Notes under the pieces: generated by a model
What the model was told of the DNA's origin: nothing
Seen by the model: only the letters and a program-made list of their open reading frames with translations
The model's database searches: none
Position numbers and translations under genes: made by a program
Source of the DNA: Thiothrix litoralis
GTDB taxonomy: Bacteria; Pseudomonadota; Gammaproteobacteria; Thiotrichales; Thiotrichaceae
Assembly (NCBI RefSeq): GCF_017901135.1
Contig: NZ_CP072801.1
Span: 1,922,001 to 1,986,000 of the forward strand
Direction of reading: 5' to 3'
Length of the DNA: 64,000 nt
In this document: positions 45,541 to 55,082 of the stretch, piece after piece
Position numbering within the stretch: position 1 is the stretch's first letter
How the letters are laid out: every line of letters begins with the position of its first letter

Positions 45541-46777
45541 CCTCTGCCAGCAACTCACTGATGCTCATTTGTTGATGGGCTGCCACATCCGCTAACCACG
45601 CATCCGCCAAGCCGGTCTGGCGCTGGATTTGCCGCGCCTGCCGTTGCTGCTGGTGATTACCTTGCCAGAAGCAGTGCCTAATTTCTGCCACCGTCAGTTT
45701 TGCTGGCGAAACCCGCAGTAAATAATGGGCAGGGTCATCGTCGTCGCGGCTGAGAATGCCGTATTCCATCAGGTCTTCCAGCAAATCTTCCAGCAGCAAA
45801 CGCGATACTGGAATTGCCCGGCTCAATACATCCAGCGTCGCCGGTTCCTGCTTGTTAAGGAAGCGTTCGCCGATTTCGCGCAATACCACCGCCGCCAGCA
45901 TTTCACGGGTTTGCACGCTGGTTTCGGTCGGTTGTTGGGGCAAATACACGGCATCAGGGTGCTGGAAATAATACGCCAACCGCGCCCCCGTCAGCACAAT
46001 AATCCAGCCCACATACAACCACAACATGAACAAAAACAAGCTAGCAAAAATCGAATAAATAGCCGTTTGTTGCCCGGAACTGACCACGAAAGAGGCAAAT
46101 ATCCAGCCAGCCACCTGCCACGCCAACCCAGCCAATACCGCGCCACCCAACGCCGCTAAAGGCTGCACCCGTGTATTCGGCATCAACAGGTAAACAAAGA
46201 AAAAAGCCAACACAATCAAGACTGTCGGACTAATCTGCACCACGACATTCAGCAACACCCCCAGCGGTTCTACGCCTGCAATGGTTTGCAACAACGCCAG
46301 ATTACCCAGCGAACTCCACACCCCCAGCGCGGACACAATCAAAATAGGCCCCACCAGTACCATGCTCAAATAATCGCGGAATTGTGCCACGATGGAGCGC
46401 GGCTTCCTGACCCGCCACACATGATTGAAGGCTTCCTCGATCTTGCCCATCAGCGACACCACGGTGTAGAGCAAAATGGTCAAACCCGCAAACCCCAGTA
46501 CCCCGACCTGCACATTATCGACAAACCCGAGTACTTGAGTAGTCAGCTCCTCCGCCTTCGACCCCATTGGTGCAAACAAACGTAGCAAAAACGGCTGCAT
46601 CTGGTTATGCACCCCAAAGCCTTTCAGCACCGAAAAGCTCAAGGCCAGCAACGGTACCAATGACAACAGCGTGGTATATACCAACCCCATCGCCCGCAAG
46701 GTAAGGCTACCCTGATGCATGTCATGGAACAGCGCCACAGCCAGCGCACGGATAAAAATCAACAGTTTCTTGAGCAT
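45467..46777 (-). CDS. YihY/BrkB family membrane protein
   Basis: 436 aa, polytopic inner-membrane protein with about six hydrophobic segments in the first 270 residues. It starts MLKKLLIFIRALAVALFHDM and carries the family patch LRAMGLVYTTLLSLVPLLAL. A soluble C-terminal part of about 150 residues is winged-helix-like. YihY was once called RNase BN in error; transport or envelope roles are suspected. The C-terminal tail is coded within the 3' end of dgt on the opposite strand. Confidence 0.9.
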   Translation of the reverse strand: MLKKLLIFIRALAVALFHDMHQGSLTLRAMGLVYTTLLSLVPLLALSFSVLKGFGVHNQMQPFLLRLFAPMGSKAEELTTQVLGFVDNVQVGVLGFAGLTILLYTVVSLMGKIEEAFNHVWRVRKPRSIVAQFRDYLSMVLVGPILIVSALGVWSSLGNLALLQTIAGVEPLGVLLNVVVQISPTVLIVLAFFFVYLLMPNTRVQPLAALGGAVLAGLAWQVAGWIFASFVVSSGQQTAIYSIFASLFLFMLWLYVGWIIVLTGARLAYYFQHPDAVYLPQQPTETSVQTREMLAAVVLREIGERFLNKQEPATLDVLSRAIPVSRLLLEDLLEDLMEYGILSRDDDDPAHYLLRVSPAKLTVAEIRHCFWQGNHQQQRQARQIQRQTGLADAWLADVAAHQQMSISELLAEASAAPPDQTIAHTPASRSDPSSRQ

Positions 46778-46873
46778 TACGGTGGTATATCAGTTAAAAC
46801 TTATGGAAAATTCAGTGCGGCAGCCACTACTGCTACAGTTACGCACCTACCCCATTTTAGAAGGCACTAGCAC

Positions 46874-47560
46874 ATGAACGCACCTGTTTTCCTGCAAGAA
46901 CTCAAAGAACGCGTCAATCAGCACCCTTTTTTGCGTCACCCATTCCTACACCAGTTTTCCACACAAGCTCTGACGTTTGAACAGGCACGCACTTTTGCAC
47001 TGCTGTATTACCCGCATATTTTGCGCACGCGCCTGTATCAAGCCAATGCGCTGGGCGTAACGCCGGATGAACGCATTCAGGCAGTATTAGCGGATATTCT
47101 GTACGACGAGTACGGCAACGGCGACCCGTCAAAATCGCACATGGAAGTTTACCGCAAACTGCTGCGGGCGCTGGATTTCAGCGACGCAGACATGGCCAAC
47201 GCCCCCGTCATTCCCGAACAGCAAGGCTATATCGACACCATGATGCGCGTGACTCAAGGCACCGATTGGCTAGCAGCCGTCGGCGTCGCAGGCATTGCCG
47301 GGGAATGGCCGATTCCACCCTATTACCGCATGTTGCTGACCGGCTTGCGTACCGTCCCCGGCCTTAGCGAAGACGCGCTGGAATTGTTTGTCGGGCACAT
47401 CGAACTCGATCTTGAACACTCGCGCATGATCGAAGATGCCATCCTGCCGCATCTGGAAACCCGCGAAGGGCAAGCCTCCCTCTGGCGTGGTATTGAGCTG
47501 AATCTAAATGCGCGGCTGGTGCAGCTTAGTGGTTTGCAGCGCGAAGTGTTTGGCAACTGA
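46874..47560 (+). CDS. Heme-oxygenase-like diiron protein (iron-containing redox enzyme family)
   Basis: 228 aa, soluble. The protein has the helical-bundle features of the TenA/PqqC/heme-oxygenase-like group and carboxylate/histidine motifs of its diiron branch: DEYGNGDPSKSHMEVY, EWPIPPYYRMLLTGL and ELDLEHSRMIEDAIL. Members of this branch perform N-oxygenation, desaturation or p-aminobenzoate formation. The gene is alone between divergent yihY and the carbonic anhydrase gene, so context does not identify the substrate. Confidence 0.82.
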   Translation: MNAPVFLQELKERVNQHPFLRHPFLHQFSTQALTFEQARTFALLYYPHILRTRLYQANALGVTPDERIQAVLADILYDEYGNGDPSKSHMEVYRKLLRALDFSDADMANAPVIPEQQGYIDTMMRVTQGTDWLAAVGVAGIAGEWPIPPYYRMLLTGLRTVPGLSEDALELFVGHIELDLEHSRMIEDAILPHLETREGQASLWRGIELNLNARLVQLSGLQREVFGN

Positions 47561-47688
47561 CCGGCACAGCAACGGGTGAAAATTACTCTTTAGTAAGCAA
47601 ATTTCTGCTGCATCTGGCAAAAACTGCTTCTATAATCGCGCCCCATCGTTAAAGAGCAAATTTTTATCTAAAAAACGGGAGACACCAC

Positions 47689-48438
47689 ATGAAACCATGG
47701 CTAGCTACTGGCATCTTATTACTATCCGCAGGGTTTGCTCACGCCGAGGAAGCCCATACTACCCATTGGACGTATGACGGCGCTGAAGGCCCCGAATACT
47801 GGGGTGAACTGGCTGATACCTACAAAACCTGCTCCACAGGCAAAAACCAATCCCCTATCAATCTCGACAGCAAAGTTGAAATCGAAGCCGAACTGTCGCC
47901 GTTGACCCTGGCTTACCAAGCGGGTGGCAACGAAGTGCTCAACAACGGTCACACCATTCAGGTCAAATATGAGCCAGGCAGTACCCTGACGCTGGACGGG
48001 CAGGCTTTCGAGCTAAAGCAATTCCACTTCCACGCCCCCAGCGAAAACCAGATTGACGGCAAGTCTTACCCCATGGAAGCACATCTAGTACATGCTGACA
48101 AAGATGGCAACCTCGCCGTGGTCGCACTCATGTTTGCAGAAGGCACAGAGGATAATGCCGGTCTGGAACAGTTCTGGCCACAAATGCCAGCCAAAGCGGA
48201 AGAAACCACCGCCTTGACAGCCAAGACTGACGTTTCCAAACTGTTGCCAGCCGATCATGATTACTACCGTTTCAACGGCTCGCTGACGACACCTCCGTGT
48301 ACCGAAGGGGTTGTCTGGTTGGTCATGAAACAGCCCGTCATTGCTTCCAAAGCACAGATCGAGAAGTTCACCCAGATCATGGGGCATCCGAACAACCGTC
48401 CGGTACAGGCGGTGAATGCACGCCCTGTGTTGAAGTAA
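47689..48438 (+). CDS. Periplasmic alpha-carbonic anhydrase
   Basis: Hydrates CO2 in the periplasm. 249 aa with a signal peptide (MKPWLATGILLLSAGFAHA). The three zinc histidines lie in FHFHAPSEN (two) and MEAHLVHAD (one). The N-terminal CSTGKNQSPINL and the C-terminal SLTTPPCTEGVVWLVM are family signatures; the two cysteines can form the usual disulfide. It stands as a single gene with a hairpin after it. A role in CO2 supply for carbon fixation or pH balance is inferred. Confidence 0.96.
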   Translation: MKPWLATGILLLSAGFAHAEEAHTTHWTYDGAEGPEYWGELADTYKTCSTGKNQSPINLDSKVEIEAELSPLTLAYQAGGNEVLNNGHTIQVKYEPGSTLTLDGQAFELKQFHFHAPSENQIDGKSYPMEAHLVHADKDGNLAVVALMFAEGTEDNAGLEQFWPQMPAKAEETTALTAKTDVSKLLPADHDYYRFNGSLTTPPCTEGVVWLVMKQPVIASKAQIEKFTQIMGHPNNRPVQAVNARPVLK

Positions 48439-48454
48439 TTTTCGCCCAGTTGCT

Positions 48455-48481
48455 GGCAGGCCATCCTTGGGGTGGCCTGCC
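48455..48481. terminator. Hairpin between convergent carbonic anhydrase and kinase genes
   Basis: GGCAGGCCA (48455-48463) pairs perfectly with TGGCCTGCC (48473-48481), loop TCCTTGGGG, and extends through TGCT/AGCA with one bulge. It lies in the 52-bp gap between two gene ends and could act on both strands. No T-tract follows. Confidence 0.6.
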
Positions 48482-48490
48482 TAGCAAAAC

Positions 48491-50020
48491 TCAGATGGAC
48501 TCCAACGGCAACACCACCTCAATCAACAACCCACCCAAGGGCGAATGCGCCGCCCGGATCGTGCCGCCATGCGCTTCCACGGCATTCTTGCAGATCGACA
48601 AACCCAGACCGGAACCACCCAAGGCACGGCTACGCGACTTATCCACCCGGAACAAGCGTTCAAACAAGCGCGGTAATGCCGCATCCGGTACGCCCGGCGA
48701 ACTGTCCTGAATGCTAACCATCACCTTGTTGCCTTGCTGCTGTGCCAGTATTTCCACCTGCCCGCCCTCATCGGTGTAGCGGTAACAATTGCCCAACAGG
48801 TTGCCAAACAACTGGTAGAGACGCTCGGCATCGCCACGTACCCACAACGCTTGCTGCGGGTCGAAGCGGGTGGTCAGGCCGATCTGCTTTTCCTGCAAAC
48901 GCGCTTGTGCACTCAAGGCCGCCTCCGTCAACACCGTTGTCAAATTCACGGGTTCAGCCGCGAGGCTCAGTTCGGCGCTATCCGACAAAGCAAGCTGGTA
49001 CAAATCTTCCACCAGTTTGCCCATCGCCAACACATCCACATGCAGGGACTGGATGCGCTCCGGCGTCGGCTGGCGGATGCCATCCAGCAGCGCCTCGATT
49101 TCACTGCGCAAAACGGCAATCGGGGTGCGCAATTCGTGCGAAATATCCGCCACCCATTGCTGGCGCATTATTTCATTGTGCTGCAAGGCTTCTGCCAAGG
49201 TATTGAAAGCCTGTGCCAAACGCCCCAGCTCATCCTGCGTAGCCACCTCAATGCGGGTATCGAACTTGCCCGTCGTCAAAACTTGCGCCCCCTGCGTCAG
49301 GGAATGCACCGGGCGCAATAAGTGCCTGACCAACAGGATAGCCAACAGGAAGGAAAGCCCGGTAGCAAACAGCGCGATCAGGTAGAGGTTGCGTACCTGC
49401 TGATCTAAAAAAGATTGCGCCAAACCGTCTGTCACCACACCGCCTTGCCAGACCGTCACCCAGCCCACCAATTTGTCAGCCGCACGAACTTCCACCTTCG
49501 TCAGCCCACCCTGATCACGGCGATTACCGGGGCGACCTAGCGGATGACGCAAACCACCTATCACCTGTTGCTGATCACTATCCAGCAAGCTCAGACGCGC
49601 CCCCAGCGGCGGCGGTTTATCCTGATCCGGTGGTGGTGGCAATTTACCCTGATCCGGTGGTGGCAGTTGATCTCGATCCGGTGGCGGGCCAGCAGGCGGC
49701 GGAAAAGGTGGCGGCTGCCCTCCTCTTTCCATCATGCCGGGGGGGTGCTGCGGGGGTAGCGGCGCGGACTCCCCCAAATCTCCCAGCAATTTTCCCCATT
49801 GTTGCGGATCATCACGCAGGAAATCCCAACTGTTATGGGTCGCAAATTCAGTCCCTAGCACTTCGGCGAGTTCTTGTACTTTGTCCAACTCCTCTGCATG
49901 GTGGTAAGCTGTGAAGCCTGTGCGAAAGCTCCAGTTCATGAACACCACCATGACCAGCACCACCATAAGGGTCGCTAGCAACATCGCCAGAAACAGTTTA
50001 GGAAAAATATTCAATCGCAT
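48491..50020 (-). CDS. Sensor histidine kinase, BaeS-like, with proline-rich periplasmic loop
   Basis: About 509 aa. The start at MRLNIFPKLFLAMLL is chosen because a GAGG site precedes it; a 10-codon extension has no support. A membrane helix near residues 8-28 is followed by a periplasmic domain with an extended Pro/Asp/Gln stretch (near 90-140, of the type PPPPDQDKPPPLG). A second helix, HAMP, HisKA (ISHELRTPIAVLRSE) and HATPase (GSGLGLSICKNAVEAHGG) complete it. Catalytic motifs are intact. The partner regulator lies divergently, 48 bp away, rather than downstream as in the pair at 0-1.9 kb. Confidence 0.93.
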   Translation of the reverse strand: MRLNIFPKLFLAMLLATLMVVLVMVVFMNWSFRTGFTAYHHAEELDKVQELAEVLGTEFATHNSWDFLRDDPQQWGKLLGDLGESAPLPPQHPPGMMERGGQPPPFPPPAGPPPDRDQLPPPDQGKLPPPPDQDKPPPLGARLSLLDSDQQQVIGGLRHPLGRPGNRRDQGGLTKVEVRAADKLVGWVTVWQGGVVTDGLAQSFLDQQVRNLYLIALFATGLSFLLAILLVRHLLRPVHSLTQGAQVLTTGKFDTRIEVATQDELGRLAQAFNTLAEALQHNEIMRQQWVADISHELRTPIAVLRSEIEALLDGIRQPTPERIQSLHVDVLAMGKLVEDLYQLALSDSAELSLAAEPVNLTTVLTEAALSAQARLQEKQIGLTTRFDPQQALWVRGDAERLYQLFGNLLGNCYRYTDEGGQVEILAQQQGNKVMVSIQDSSPGVPDAALPRLFERLFRVDKSRSRALGGSGLGLSICKNAVEAHGGTIRAAHSPLGGLLIEVVLPLESI

Positions 50021-50068
50021 GGAATTAATACCTCTGCGGGCAGGATACATACAAAATGGGTAGAAAAT

Positions 50069-50743
50069 ATGGATGAGCGCATTCTAATCGTAGAAGATGA
50101 GCCAAAATTGGCGCAGGTTGTGGGCGAATACCTGAATCAACTAGGGCTACAAACGCATTGGCTGGATAACGGCACACAAGTCATCCCGTGGGTACGTGAA
50201 CACCAACCGAATTTGATGATACTTGACCTGATGCTGCCGGGGCGTGACGGCCTCGACATTTTCCGCGAGTTACGCACGTTTTCCGACATACCAGTGATTA
50301 TGGCGACCGCCAGAATCGACGAAATCGACCGCCTGATCGGGCTGGAACTGGGGGCAGATGATTACGTTTGCAAACCCTACAGCCCACGGGAATTGACCGT
50401 TCGGGTAAAAAACCTCCTACGGCGCATGACCCGCCCCTTGCACGAACAGGCCAACGACAGCCGCATCCAGATCAATGCTGAATGCATGGAGGCCAGCTTC
50501 AATGGGCAAAAACTGGATTTGACCCCGGTGGAATTCCGCCTGCTGGAATATTTATTTAATCACCCTGCCCGCGTGTATTCACGAGCGCAATTGATGGATC
50601 GTTTATACGACGACCACCGCATCGTGACCGACCGTGCTATCGACAGCCACGTCAAAAACCTGCGGCGCAAGCTGCAAAGCATCGAGCCGGAATGCGACGT
50701 GATCAAATCCATCTACGGGGTGGGTTACAAACTGGAGTTTTAG
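50069..50743 (+). CDS. Response regulator, BaeR-like (OmpR family)
   Basis: 224 aa, cytoplasmic transcription factor. The receiver has VEDEP and LDLMLPGRDG (phospho-acceptor Asp), and lysine in KPYSPREL. The C-terminal winged helix includes LTPVEFRLLEYLFNHPARVY and the recognition region TDRAIDSHVKNLRRKL. It closely resembles the partial regulator at 1-367. It is divergent from its kinase; the 48-bp gap must hold both promoters, and the regulator may act on that gap. The ribosome site is weak. Confidence 0.95.
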   Translation: MDERILIVEDEPKLAQVVGEYLNQLGLQTHWLDNGTQVIPWVREHQPNLMILDLMLPGRDGLDIFRELRTFSDIPVIMATARIDEIDRLIGLELGADDYVCKPYSPRELTVRVKNLLRRMTRPLHEQANDSRIQINAECMEASFNGQKLDLTPVEFRLLEYLFNHPARVYSRAQLMDRLYDDHRIVTDRAIDSHVKNLRRKLQSIEPECDVIKSIYGVGYKLEF

Positions 50744-50775
50744 CAATAACCGCCCAAGAGTTGGCGAAATCGCCA

Positions 50776-51633
50776 TCAGTGCTGGCGAATCTGCCACTGA
50801 TACAATCGGGCTTCGCTGTCACTGACCACGTATAGCTGCGTACCATCGAGACTCAGGCTGATGCCTTCGGGCTTGTCGACCGTTTTTTCCTTGTCCTTGC
50901 CACTGAGCCAATGCAGCGGCAAACTCTGCGTCACTTGACTGCTGGCCAGATCGAACACAAACACGCGGGCGGCTTCGTCGCTCAGTATCCACAACCGTTC
51001 TCGCTTGGCATCGTAGCTCAGCCCCGAAAAGTCGACGGTAGCGTCGGGATTGTCGGGGTCGATAAAGCCGCGTGCCGCCGTCAACGGTGTCGATGATAAA
51101 ATTGTCTTCAGATCGGCAGAAATTTCCACCAATAGCCCCGGCGGGCCTTCGAGTACCGCAAACAAACTGCCGCGCCCCGGATGCCAAGCAATGCCTTCAA
51201 AGCCGCTCTTGCTACTGGCCGCCTTGATGCTGGCGCGAATGTCTGCGTACCCGGCCAGGGCGTGGATTTTTTGACTGGCAAGCCGCCGCCCGTCAGACAT
51301 CGCAAAACAAGAGATACGCCCCTTGACTTCGTTGATGGTGAAAAATTTACCATCGGATTCCGCCAGGGTGATCGCCTCCATTTCGTCCTCATTAATAGGC
51401 AGGGTAATCACTATCGCCGGGTCATCCGGGGAAAACCTGAATACCGCCGAGGTATCGTCACTCACCGCCCATAATTCACCCGTAACCGCAGAAAGGGTCA
51501 GTCCAGATGGCTCCTTGAGGCCGCTGGAAGCATTCTTGAGTTTTTCCCTTGAAACAAAGTCTAGCGAAAGCACAGGCTCAGCCAAAAGCGGTGCTGTCAC
51601 CAGCAACGTACCCATAAACAGTGCAACAGACAT
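50776..51633 (-). CDS. SdiA-regulated/YjiK-like beta-propeller protein
   Basis: About 285 aa from MSVALFMGTLLVTAPLLAEP, a signal peptide with AGG just upstream. A start at 51672 would overlap the porin's end. The body has propeller-like repeats, for example EPSGLTLSAVTGELWAVSDD, FSGLSYDAKRERLWILSDEA and PEGISLSLDGTQLYVVSD, matching the SdiA-regulated family. Such proteins resemble phytase-like propellers; the activity is unknown. It is the last gene of the CotH-DUF4956-porin operon. Confidence 0.82.
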   Translation of the reverse strand: MSVALFMGTLLVTAPLLAEPVLSLDFVSREKLKNASSGLKEPSGLTLSAVTGELWAVSDDTSAVFRFSPDDPAIVITLPINEDEMEAITLAESDGKFFTINEVKGRISCFAMSDGRRLASQKIHALAGYADIRASIKAASSKSGFEGIAWHPGRGSLFAVLEGPPGLLVEISADLKTILSSTPLTAARGFIDPDNPDATVDFSGLSYDAKRERLWILSDEAARVFVFDLASSQVTQSLPLHWLSGKDKEKTVDKPEGISLSLDGTQLYVVSDSEARLYQWQIRQH

Positions 51634-51661
51634 AAGCCTGCCACACGTCTGCCGACGACGC

Positions 51662-52819
51662 TCAGAAAGCATATTTCACTCGAAGGGTCGCTGCGTTACC
51701 ACTTGGATCATCACTGACATCCGCGCCAGCAGTATCTGCCGTCAACAGGGCAGCCATCACGCTGAAGTTTTTACCCTGATAATAATTTACCCCTGCCAGC
51801 AGCGTCTCGGCTTGCGTACCATCATCGGCATCACGCAGATCGGCTTGCTCGGCTCGCAAAACCATCTCCCAGGCCGAACGTCCCTTCTTCAAACCCGATA
51901 GCTTAAAGCTGCCGTTGCGATATTCGCGGTGAGCCGACCCAAACAACCATGCCCCCTGAATATAGCTACCGGAATAACGTGGATCGGGCGCGTTCTCGGC
52001 AAGGCTCAGGTCTGACTGAAACCACTCGCCCTGCACTGCCAAAGGCCCACGCAACCATGCTGCTTCCAGAGCCACGGTTTGCATCGTGTCGACATCGCGG
52101 CGTTTGCTGGCGATGATATTTGCAGCCAGATTGACGCCGCCTTCATTGTTGAGCTTCAGTGAAGTGCCCCCCAGATCCCGGTGGGTGGCACTGGCACCAA
52201 GGTGTACGGTTTGGGTATCGTTATTCAGCACTGCCTTGGTCGCACGACCGCTGAACGCCAGCCCGCTGACATCGCTGTCAGCATCGGCCTCAAACACCCC
52301 GATAGCCAGCGTGTGGCGGGGGGCTTGAGTGGCATACACTAGCCCTGTGTGACGATCCGGGGCGAATAGCTCAGTCGCCATGCTGCGTTCGATGCCCGCA
52401 ATCTGCTTCGATGACTGATTGTTCTCCAAACCCATGGGTTCTTTTTGCCGACCGACTGTCAACTGCTGATGTTCCGTGATGTCCCAGCTCAACAGCGCGT
52501 CCTTGAGTTTGGCATTATCAAGGCCATCCTCCAGTTGAGCCGACAGCTCAAGCTCAACAGTGGGAGCAAGCTCCGCCGACATTCCCAAGGTGGCGCGGCG
52601 CAGCTCCGTTTCTGTCTGCTCCACACCTTTGCCGTAAACACCGTCGAAACTTGAGCTGTCCAGCATCAACACCCCGTCGAAGCTCACGCGGGGCTTCTCC
52701 GTAGCAGTTTTGGTCAATGCCGTCTCAGTCAGCAGGCTGTCAGCCAGTAGTGGCAAGGGTATCAATGCGCAAGCGAGCGCACCGACAACCGCCATCCGAG
52801 ACTTTTGAGTGGTCATCAT
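51662..52819 (-). CDS. OprO/OprP-type porin
   Basis: 385 aa, signal peptide (VVGALACALIPLPLLA) followed by a beta-rich body ending in LRVKYAF with a terminal Phe. Motifs in VGRQKEPMGLENNQSS and GIERSMATELFAPDRHTGLVY fit the phosphate-selective porin O/P family, although specificity for phosphate or polyphosphate is not settled by sequence. It overlaps DUF4956 by 4 bp. A role in anion uptake across the outer membrane is inferred. Confidence 0.82.
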   Translation of the reverse strand: MMTTQKSRMAVVGALACALIPLPLLADSLLTETALTKTATEKPRVSFDGVLMLDSSSFDGVYGKGVEQTETELRRATLGMSAELAPTVELELSAQLEDGLDNAKLKDALLSWDITEHQQLTVGRQKEPMGLENNQSSKQIAGIERSMATELFAPDRHTGLVYATQAPRHTLAIGVFEADADSDVSGLAFSGRATKAVLNNDTQTVHLGASATHRDLGGTSLKLNNEGGVNLAANIIASKRRDVDTMQTVALEAAWLRGPLAVQGEWFQSDLSLAENAPDPRYSGSYIQGAWLFGSAHREYRNGSFKLSGLKKGRSAWEMVLRAEQADLRDADDGTQAETLLAGVNYYQGKNFSVMAALLTADTAGADVSDDPSGNAATLRVKYAF

Positions 52820-53526
52820 CCGCTCAGACCTCTCAATACGACAGTATTTGGACGCGCCACGAAGGGACGCGGGGACACAGGCGCAATCTTGTCTTCGCGC
52901 GGGGTTTCCTCACTTACCGGGGAAAGGCTGCTATTCAATTCAGGTTTTGGATAGTAAATCCGCAATTTGGCGGTTTTACTATCGTAGTTGCGATCAACCA
53001 CCTCCACTATTTGAACATCCAGCCCGGTAAGCTCACGCAGGTCAGCCAGTAGATTCCCCCAGCGTTCTGGTTTGAGATTCTTCATACGCCCATAAGTCAG
53101 CGTGGCAACCTCGTGACGAACAGCCAGAATGCGGGTTTCGTACACCCAAGCCAATGCACAAATAAGGGCATTTATCACCAACAATTCGCCATGAGAAACC
53201 GGTCCAACCGATGAGATAAGTGCAACCACAATCACCAAAAACAGGTAAGTCATACTGCGCACGGAGATGGACTCCGTGCGGTAGCGCAACATTGAGAACA
53301 CCGCAAACAACCCAAAGGCAAAGCCCATTGAGATGTCGATATTATGCAGCAAACCAGCGACGATAAACACGCCGTGACCGAATAACGTGAAGCTGAACAG
53401 CGAATCACGGTCGTTGCTGTAGCGAAAAAAGGTGTATTTCAATAAAAACAACAAGGCGATGGCGTGGATGCCAAAGCGAATAATAAAGTCGAACCCCATA
53501 ATATCCATTTCAAACCCCTCAACCAT
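52816..53526 (-). CDS. DUF4956 membrane protein
   Basis: 236 aa with about four membrane helices in the first 130 residues and a soluble C-terminal domain. Typical DUF4956 segments are visible: FALLFLLKYTFF-like helix, FGLFAVFSMLRYRTESISVR and TYLFLVIVVALI. The start codon shares a base with the CotH gene's stop (TAATG), and the stop overlaps the porin start (ATGA). DUF4956 is commonly encoded with CotH kinases and with VTC polyphosphate polymerases; no VTC gene is present in this window. Confidence 0.88.
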   Translation of the reverse strand: MVEGFEMDIMGFDFIIRFGIHAIALLFLLKYTFFRYSNDRDSLFSFTLFGHGVFIVAGLLHNIDISMGFAFGLFAVFSMLRYRTESISVRSMTYLFLVIVVALISSVGPVSHGELLVINALICALAWVYETRILAVRHEVATLTYGRMKNLKPERWGNLLADLRELTGLDVQIVEVVDRNYDSKTAKLRIYYPKPELNSSLSPVSEETPREDKIAPVSPRPFVARPNTVVLRGLSG

Positions 53527-55082
53527 TATTGATTGTTCAAATACGTACTAACCGCTGTCGCTCGGCTGGTCGCATGTAATTTGAGTGCGCTCACATCACT
53601 GTAAAAATCACTGGCATTGCTCAGGAAGGAATACCCGGCTAATTCCGTCGTCGCATAAGGAGCAACCAAGGTCGAATAAGTATCATAAGTCGTCTGGAGG
53701 GTATTGGTTTCAAATGCGCCCAGAATCACTTCAGACAAATAAGCGTTATAGCGTGCTTTATACTCTGTATCCGCGTAGATCTTGGCGATCAAAGGCCATT
53801 CTGAGCTTGTCAGATTAGCGAAATCCAGCGCCAGTGCGCCCTGTTGTTTGCCCTCTTGCAAGGCTTCATTATTATCCCAAGGAATCCAGGTCAGCTTGCC
53901 GGTTGCTGGATTGTTGTAAAGATAAAAGTTGTGAGCCATACGCCCGTAAGTATCCCAGTTCTGGATAATGCCATTAACAGCCAAGTATTTCAGGAATCCA
54001 TCGACATCAAAAACTGCTTCAAGGTTTGCTCTCCACGTAGCGGGGTCTGTGGTCGCGGTATCGGCGTGCAGCGCGGCGAACAAGGACTCAATATCAGACC
54101 AATCGGCATCGTCTTCATTCGTCTTTTTCTCAAAATCGTCCGCATTGAACGTGCCTTTAACAAAGTTGGCACTGCCGTCTTCCGGCTTATACAAATTACC
54201 TTTATTGCTAGAGAATTGGGTATCTATTACCGTGTCATCTATCTCTTCTACCAAGGTATATAAACCAAAATACTCTGGGCCATTACCATGATCGAGGTAC
54301 AACGTGTAAAACGCCGTATGGGAAACGGGTACTCCCGCGTTTTTAAAGACTTCTGACGCTACTTTTTCCCGGAGCTGGGAGTTATCAAGATAATTGTTTT
54401 TCAGACTGAATTTTTTGAAGCCATAAAAACGCTGGTTATCGATTTGCGGGTAATCATCCTCAAATTCATCAAAGTCCATCTTGAACGATAGCTTGAGGAT
54501 GCCTGATTGCCAACTGCCTTGCAGGGTAGAATTCCCCTTGAAGCGAATGCCTACACGATACCATTCCTTACCGTTGTAAAAGACTTCAGCAGGAACCATG
54601 ACCTGATCTTCATCAGACGTTATCAGCGTCTGAGCAGCGGCTTGAGCAGCGACTGGAGCAGCACCACCAACACCGCCACCGCCAGGAGCAGCACCGCCTG
54701 CTGGAGCACCACCAGTAGTTCCCGTCGTACTAGCCCCAAATGTACCGTAAGTAGTGGTCATATTGTCGAGCATACTTTGCCAGCGTTCGGCAGTCACCAC
54801 GAAATCCAGACGCTTAACCTGTGTATCATTGAAAACTTCATCAAAGTTGGGGTCGGCGCTCTTACTATGCGTTGCATCCGTCCAGTCTGTCGCCTCGAAA
54901 TCAGCATCTGATACCACAGCGGTACTCGTTGTGGTATCGGTAGTATCAGTGCTGGTGGTTGTATCCGCAGTATCGGTAGTGGTGGTATCCGCAGTACTAA
55001 TGGTTGTACTGCTGCTACTGTTACACCCTGATGCCAGCAGTGCAGACCCCAAAGCCATAATAAGTAAAGATTTTCTGAACAT
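53526..55082 (-). CDS. CotH-kinase family lipoprotein
   Basis: About 518 aa starting at MFRKSLLIMALGSALLASGC, a lipoprotein signal with lipobox LASGC. A 40-residue Thr/Asp/Ser run forms a spacer, followed by DATHSKSADPNFDEVFNDTQ and a Gly/Ala/Pro-rich insertion, then the CotH kinase domain. The latter has FGLYTLVEEIDDTVID, NWDTYGRMAHNFYLYN and IPWDNNEAL, the expected ATP/metal residues. CotH proteins are atypical kinases that modify surface proteins in spores and elsewhere. It is first in a four-gene operon. Surface protein phosphorylation is inferred. Confidence 0.9.
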   Translation of the reverse strand: MFRKSLLIMALGSALLASGCNSSSSTTISTADTTTTDTADTTTSTDTTDTTTSTAVVSDADFEATDWTDATHSKSADPNFDEVFNDTQVKRLDFVVTAERWQSMLDNMTTTYGTFGASTTGTTGGAPAGGAAPGGGGVGGAAPVAAQAAAQTLITSDEDQVMVPAEVFYNGKEWYRVGIRFKGNSTLQGSWQSGILKLSFKMDFDEFEDDYPQIDNQRFYGFKKFSLKNNYLDNSQLREKVASEVFKNAGVPVSHTAFYTLYLDHGNGPEYFGLYTLVEEIDDTVIDTQFSSNKGNLYKPEDGSANFVKGTFNADDFEKKTNEDDADWSDIESLFAALHADTATTDPATWRANLEAVFDVDGFLKYLAVNGIIQNWDTYGRMAHNFYLYNNPATGKLTWIPWDNNEALQEGKQQGALALDFANLTSSEWPLIAKIYADTEYKARYNAYLSEVILGAFETNTLQTTYDTYSTLVAPYATTELAGYSFLSNASDFYSDVSALKLHATSRATAVSTYLNNQ

